A stretch of 64,000 nucleotides of DNA, taken from NCBI RefSeq assembly GCF_018881505.1, contig NZ_JACVQC010000001.1, forward strand, positions 1,037,927 through 1,101,926, in the 5' to 3' direction. Source of the stretch: Polynucleobacter sp. UK-Mo-2m-Kol15. Lineage in GTDB: Bacteria; Pseudomonadota; Gammaproteobacteria; Burkholderiales; Burkholderiaceae. Made by a program: the position numbers and the translations under genes. Positions 61,097 to 64,000 of this stretch are shown here, piece after piece; position 1 is the first letter of the stretch; each line of letters starts with the position of its first letter. The notes below the pieces were generated by a model. That model ran no database searches and was not told where the DNA came from. It saw nothing but the letters and a program-made list of their open reading frames with translations.

Positions 61097-62824
61097 TTAG
61101 ATTTTTGTAGTCTTGAGTTCCTTGTACCAATTGATAAGGCATTCTGTAAGATCCTCGGTTTCTTGATTCCAGCTCAAGCGGTTTGGAAAGTATGGCCTTA
61201 GTTCATCTCCAATTCCGCACCCCCACAGCTCAAAATGATTTTGTTGTTTGCACCATTCCACTGCCTGTAACAGGTGATTTTTAAGAAAATATTCCCCATT
61301 CGCCTCAATAGTGGCTCTGTCCATGGGGCAGCCATCAGAAAATAAAATGAGTTTTTTATGGAGATCGCCATGACCTCCTTCTTTTTGCAGTCGTTGGGCT
61401 GCCCAAAGTACTGCTTCACCATCGACACTCTCTGCATAGATCTCGGGTCTTAGGAGTGCGGCAATACCGGGTCTTGCTTTACGCCAGTGTGTCTGAAAGT
61501 CCTTAAAGATCCAGTGAGCACGTTCGTTTAGTCTTCCGGGATTGGGGATTTGCCCGCCTTTTCGCCATTCCTTAAATGGTCTTCCACCTTGCCAAGTCTT
61601 CGTACTATAACCAAGCACTTCAGTTTGAATATGTGCCTGCTCCAATATTCTGACAAGAGCGTCTACGCAAATGGCAATCTTCAGTCTTTGATCCTTCATT
61701 GAGCCGGAGCAGTCAATTAATAGCGTAACCCTTCCTAAAGCCTCTATCTTTTTAGAGGGATGCTGATAAAGAACAGGGTCAAGCGGGGCAGTTGCAATGT
61801 GGGTAAGGTAGCGTCGGTCTATTAGACCCTCAGTCTGGGTAGTCTCACGCCTTTTGAGTGTTGTTGTATTGAAAATATTTTGATACGACCTGATCAATTT
61901 CCCCCAGGGAATATCTAGCTTTGCAATTGCTTCGTTAAGCTCATTCTGGTAAATGGCGAGTTGGGCTTGGCGAATACTTTTTTTGGCCTCAATTTCAATG
62001 TCATAGGCAGGATTAAATACTTTATATTGCCCCAATGATCTTTCTAAAGATTGTTTGGCATGTGATGTAGAAGCATGTCCCCGTTTTTCAGATTGAGAGC
62101 TATGGCTTGGAGGTTGAGTCCACTCAATCTTCAAGAATGTATTGCTAATATTTTTTTGTTTTGTTCGGATGCTAGGAACATTCTGATATTCCTTATTGAT
62201 TAGTTTGGAAACCAGTTGAGCAAGTCCCAAGGAAATCTTTGCATAGCTAACTTGGTCAGATTGATTATCTTTAAGCTGGACTAAATAAGGTCCAATATCC
62301 TCTGCAAGTCCTGCGCGAGTAGCTTCTACTACATCCTGCATCAACTCTGGGATAGGCCTTTGGTTTAGTTTGACCCATACCATGCAGAAAATAGAGAGTA
62401 ATAGCAGGCCAATGCTGCCTTCTACACCGCCATTGGCCATGAATTCTTGCATCCAGGCGATAAACTGTTTTTGAACATTCTCTTTGCTACCCTTTAGCTC
62501 GGCTGGGCAGGTACTTTCTACGCGGATTTGTTCAAGAACTTCAAATACAAATGACTCAATAAAGGTGGCCGGGGAATGAGCGAGGTGCAAATCATAGTTG
62601 GAGTAAAGAAGGCGCAATGCAACGCCATCAAGTATGCCTCTTGGGTGAGCCCATGAGGCTTGTAAATAATCTATATTGAGGTGGGGGGCTAAGGCATTAA
62701 GTGCAAGGCCTTGATGAAATAGTTGCCAATCCCGAATTTGAAGATGGATATCGCCTGACAGGGAGCGAATGATAGCGCTATATTGATTTTGCAACTCTAC
62801 TTCATGGTGGGATTCGTTTTGCAA
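61097..62824 (-). CDS. cobT: CobT-like VWA-domain protein (cobaltochelatase-subunit family)
   Basis: A 575-residue protein. The N-terminal 350 residues are helical and poorly conserved, with a Ser/Lys/Gln-rich linker (about 235-265). The C-terminal von Willebrand A domain begins at about 365; the MIDAS motif is DCSGS at 371-375. Conserved CobT pieces are EVLGYSTKTWQGG, NPGRLNERAHWIFKDF, ARPGIAALLRPEIYAESVDG and ILFSDGCPMDRA. In aerobic B12 synthesis CobS-CobT drive cobalt insertion with CobN, but no cob genes other than cobS are present here, so a MoxR-like remodelling role is an alternative. It follows cobS by 20 bases. Confidence 0.75.
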   Translation of the reverse strand: MQNESHHEVELQNQYSAIIRSLSGDIHLQIRDWQLFHQGLALNALAPHLNIDYLQASWAHPRGILDGVALRLLYSNYDLHLAHSPATFIESFVFEVLEQIRVESTCPAELKGSKENVQKQFIAWMQEFMANGGVEGSIGLLLLSIFCMVWVKLNQRPIPELMQDVVEATRAGLAEDIGPYLVQLKDNQSDQVSYAKISLGLAQLVSKLINKEYQNVPSIRTKQKNISNTFLKIEWTQPPSHSSQSEKRGHASTSHAKQSLERSLGQYKVFNPAYDIEIEAKKSIRQAQLAIYQNELNEAIAKLDIPWGKLIRSYQNIFNTTTLKRRETTQTEGLIDRRYLTHIATAPLDPVLYQHPSKKIEALGRVTLLIDCSGSMKDQRLKIAICVDALVRILEQAHIQTEVLGYSTKTWQGGRPFKEWRKGGQIPNPGRLNERAHWIFKDFQTHWRKARPGIAALLRPEIYAESVDGEAVLWAAQRLQKEGGHGDLHKKLILFSDGCPMDRATIEANGEYFLKNHLLQAVEWCKQQNHFELWGCGIGDELRPYFPNRLSWNQETEDLTECLINWYKELKTTKI

Positions 62825-62844
62825 GGTTAATGAATAACAAAATT

Positions 62845-63822
62845 TTAGTTTGTATTGATGGGTAACTCGGTGGCAAAGCAGCGTTGGTAGTATTCAGCAA
62901 CTAAAGCTTTTTCTTCTGATGCGCACTTATTTAAAAAGGCTAAAGTAAAGCCTAATTGCAAGTCCTTGAAGATGCGCCAGTTTTCTCCCCAGGTAATAAG
63001 TGTTCGAGTTGACATTAATGTAGAGACATCGCCAGCCTCAAATCCCTTTCTAGTGAGATTGGCAAGGGCAATCATTTGCTTTGCAGTGTTTGGCAAAAGC
63101 TCTGGAACTTTGGCAATTAATATTTTTTCCTCCTCCGGGGGTTCCAGATAATTAAGTGCAGCAACAATATCCCAGCGGTCCATTTGCCCATGATTTAGCA
63201 ATTGAGTCCCTTGGTATAGCCCATTCCAATTACCTAGGCCAACCGTATTGCTTGTTGCAAAAATTCGAAATGCTAGGTTTGGTTCAATGACTTTATTCTG
63301 ATCCAATAGAGTGAGACGTCCTTCTCGTTCAAGCATGCGCTGAATCACAAACATCACATCAGCTTGACCGGCATCGTATTCATCTAGTATCAGTGCAATT
63401 GATCTTTGCAGGCTCCATGGAATCAATCCCTCCTGAAATTGGGTGACTTGCTTGCCATCTTCAAGGGTAATGATCTCTTTCCCAATCAGGTCCATGCGGG
63501 TAATTTGGCCATCTAGATTAATGCGTAAACAGGGCCAATTTAAGCGAGCAGCGATCTGCTCTAAGTGCGTCGACTTTCCAGTCCCATGCATACCTTGCAG
63601 CATGACCCGCCGGTTATAAGCAAACCCAGCCAGAATTGCCACGCTTGCCTCCGGATTAAGTTGATAGCTTGGATCAACAAGGGGTACTAGGCTGGATCTT
63701 TGACTAAAAGCGGGGATTTGAAAATCGGCAAATCTTTTACATTCTGGAAAGGCGGAATGCAGTGAAACCAACTTATCTGGCTTAAAACCGAGTAAATCAA
63801 TGGATGAGGAGTCTGCTGCCAT
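62845..63822 (-). CDS. cobS: CobS-like AAA+ ATPase (cobaltochelatase-subunit family)
   Basis: A 325-residue AAA+ ATPase. Walker A is GMHGTGKST (77-85) and Walker B is LILDEYD (144-150). The surrounding sequence matches the CobS pattern closely: ASVAILAGFAYNRRVMLQG, ARLNWPCLRINLDGQITRMD, DVMFVIQRMLEREGRLTLLD and IFATSNTVGLG. Such ATPases work with a VWA partner, here the gene directly downstream. The two are a clear functional pair. The client is not visible in the window. Confidence 0.8.
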   Translation of the reverse strand: MAADSSSIDLLGFKPDKLVSLHSAFPECKRFADFQIPAFSQRSSLVPLVDPSYQLNPEASVAILAGFAYNRRVMLQGMHGTGKSTHLEQIAARLNWPCLRINLDGQITRMDLIGKEIITLEDGKQVTQFQEGLIPWSLQRSIALILDEYDAGQADVMFVIQRMLEREGRLTLLDQNKVIEPNLAFRIFATSNTVGLGNWNGLYQGTQLLNHGQMDRWDIVAALNYLEPPEEEKILIAKVPELLPNTAKQMIALANLTRKGFEAGDVSTLMSTRTLITWGENWRIFKDLQLGFTLAFLNKCASEEKALVAEYYQRCFATELPINTN

Positions 63823-63923
63823 GATGCGTCCTTAAAAAGTCTTAATGCATTGCCAAATATATTCCATATTCGGGTTTATCTGCTTGACAGCAACGAAAAT
63901 ACGCGATTAATATTGATATTGTA

Positions 63924-63936
63924 GAACAAAATGTTC
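63924..63936. promoter_or_regulatory. Palindrome GAACA-AAA-TGTTC in a divergent promoter
   Basis: A perfect five-base inverted repeat with a three-base spacer, 28 bases before the start of the gene that runs off the right edge. It may be an operator for that gene or for the divergent cobS-cobT pair. The short arms make it a tentative call. Confidence 0.4.
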
Positions 63937-63964
63937 CGTTTAATTGAATAACTAGGAGAGCTAA

Positions 63965-64000
63965 ATGTCTAAAGCTGGTGCAAATTTGCCTGTTGGCCCA
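63965..64000 (+). CDS. Unidentified gene, first 12 codons only
   Basis: An ATG at 63965 is preceded by AGGAGAG (63954-63960), a strong ribosome site at five bases' spacing. The 12 visible codons read MSKAGANLPVGP. This is too short to name a family. It is divergent from the cobS-like gene. Confidence 0.6.
   Translation, partial: MSKAGANLPVGP

Overview
The window looks like a chromosomal segment of a small-genome, moderate-GC freshwater betaproteobacterium of the Polynucleobacter type (Burkholderiaceae). This is judged from the gene order smc-zipA-ligA, the unbroken rpsB-to-rnhB envelope cluster, the ppsR/ppsA pair and the many Bug-type solute receptors. No database search was possible, so the genus is an inference.

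Positions 1-27100 are almost entirely housekeeping. They hold the end of a lysine/diaminopimelate pair (dapE partial, dapD), smc-zipA-ligA, a Nudix hydrolase, and glnD and map on the minus strand. A long plus-strand run follows: rpsB, tsf, pyrH, frr, uppS, cdsA, dxr, rseP, bamA, skp, lpxD, fabZ, lpxA, lpxB, rnhB and a TrmH-type methyltransferase. It joins translation, isoprenoid carrier supply, phospholipid synthesis, outer-membrane assembly and lipid A synthesis.

Positions 27300-32420 are an accessory insert. A secreted serine hydrolase is divergent from a three-gene operon: a metacaspase-like protein with a Tat-like leader, a small exported protein, and a zinc-ribbon membrane protein. A decayed tRNA-Phe-like sequence and a secreted cupin follow. 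Positions 32460-40310 return to core genes: ppsR divergent from ppsA, smpB divergent from ratA-rnfH, then guaB-guaA.

Positions 40310-61000 look like a catabolic island. It opens directly after guaA with a tyrosine-recombinase remnant that has lost its middle and is out of frame. It contains five Bug-family periplasmic receptors, cupins, a beta-hydroxyacid dehydrogenase, an FAD-linked oxidase and a LysR regulator. Two operons stand back to back. The minus-strand operon (53.6 to 49.2 kb) encodes Bug, a muconate-cycloisomerase-like enolase, a TauD/TfdA dioxygenase, a GST, Bug and an SDR. The plus-strand operon (54.8 to 61.0 kb) encodes a CobW GTPase, an amidohydrolase, an SDR, a Gfo/Idh/MocA oxidoreductase, an HpcH/HpaI aldolase and Bug. 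The gap between these operons carries two tandem copies of the palindrome ATAGAT-N3-ATCTAT. A near-identical palindrome, ATAGAC-N3-GTCTAT, sits just upstream of the lysR gene. This suggests one LysR regulon controlling an uncharacterised acid-degradation pathway.

The right edge (61.1-64.0 kb) has a CobS/CobT-like AAA+ ATPase and VWA pair on the minus strand, divergent from a gene cut off by the window end.
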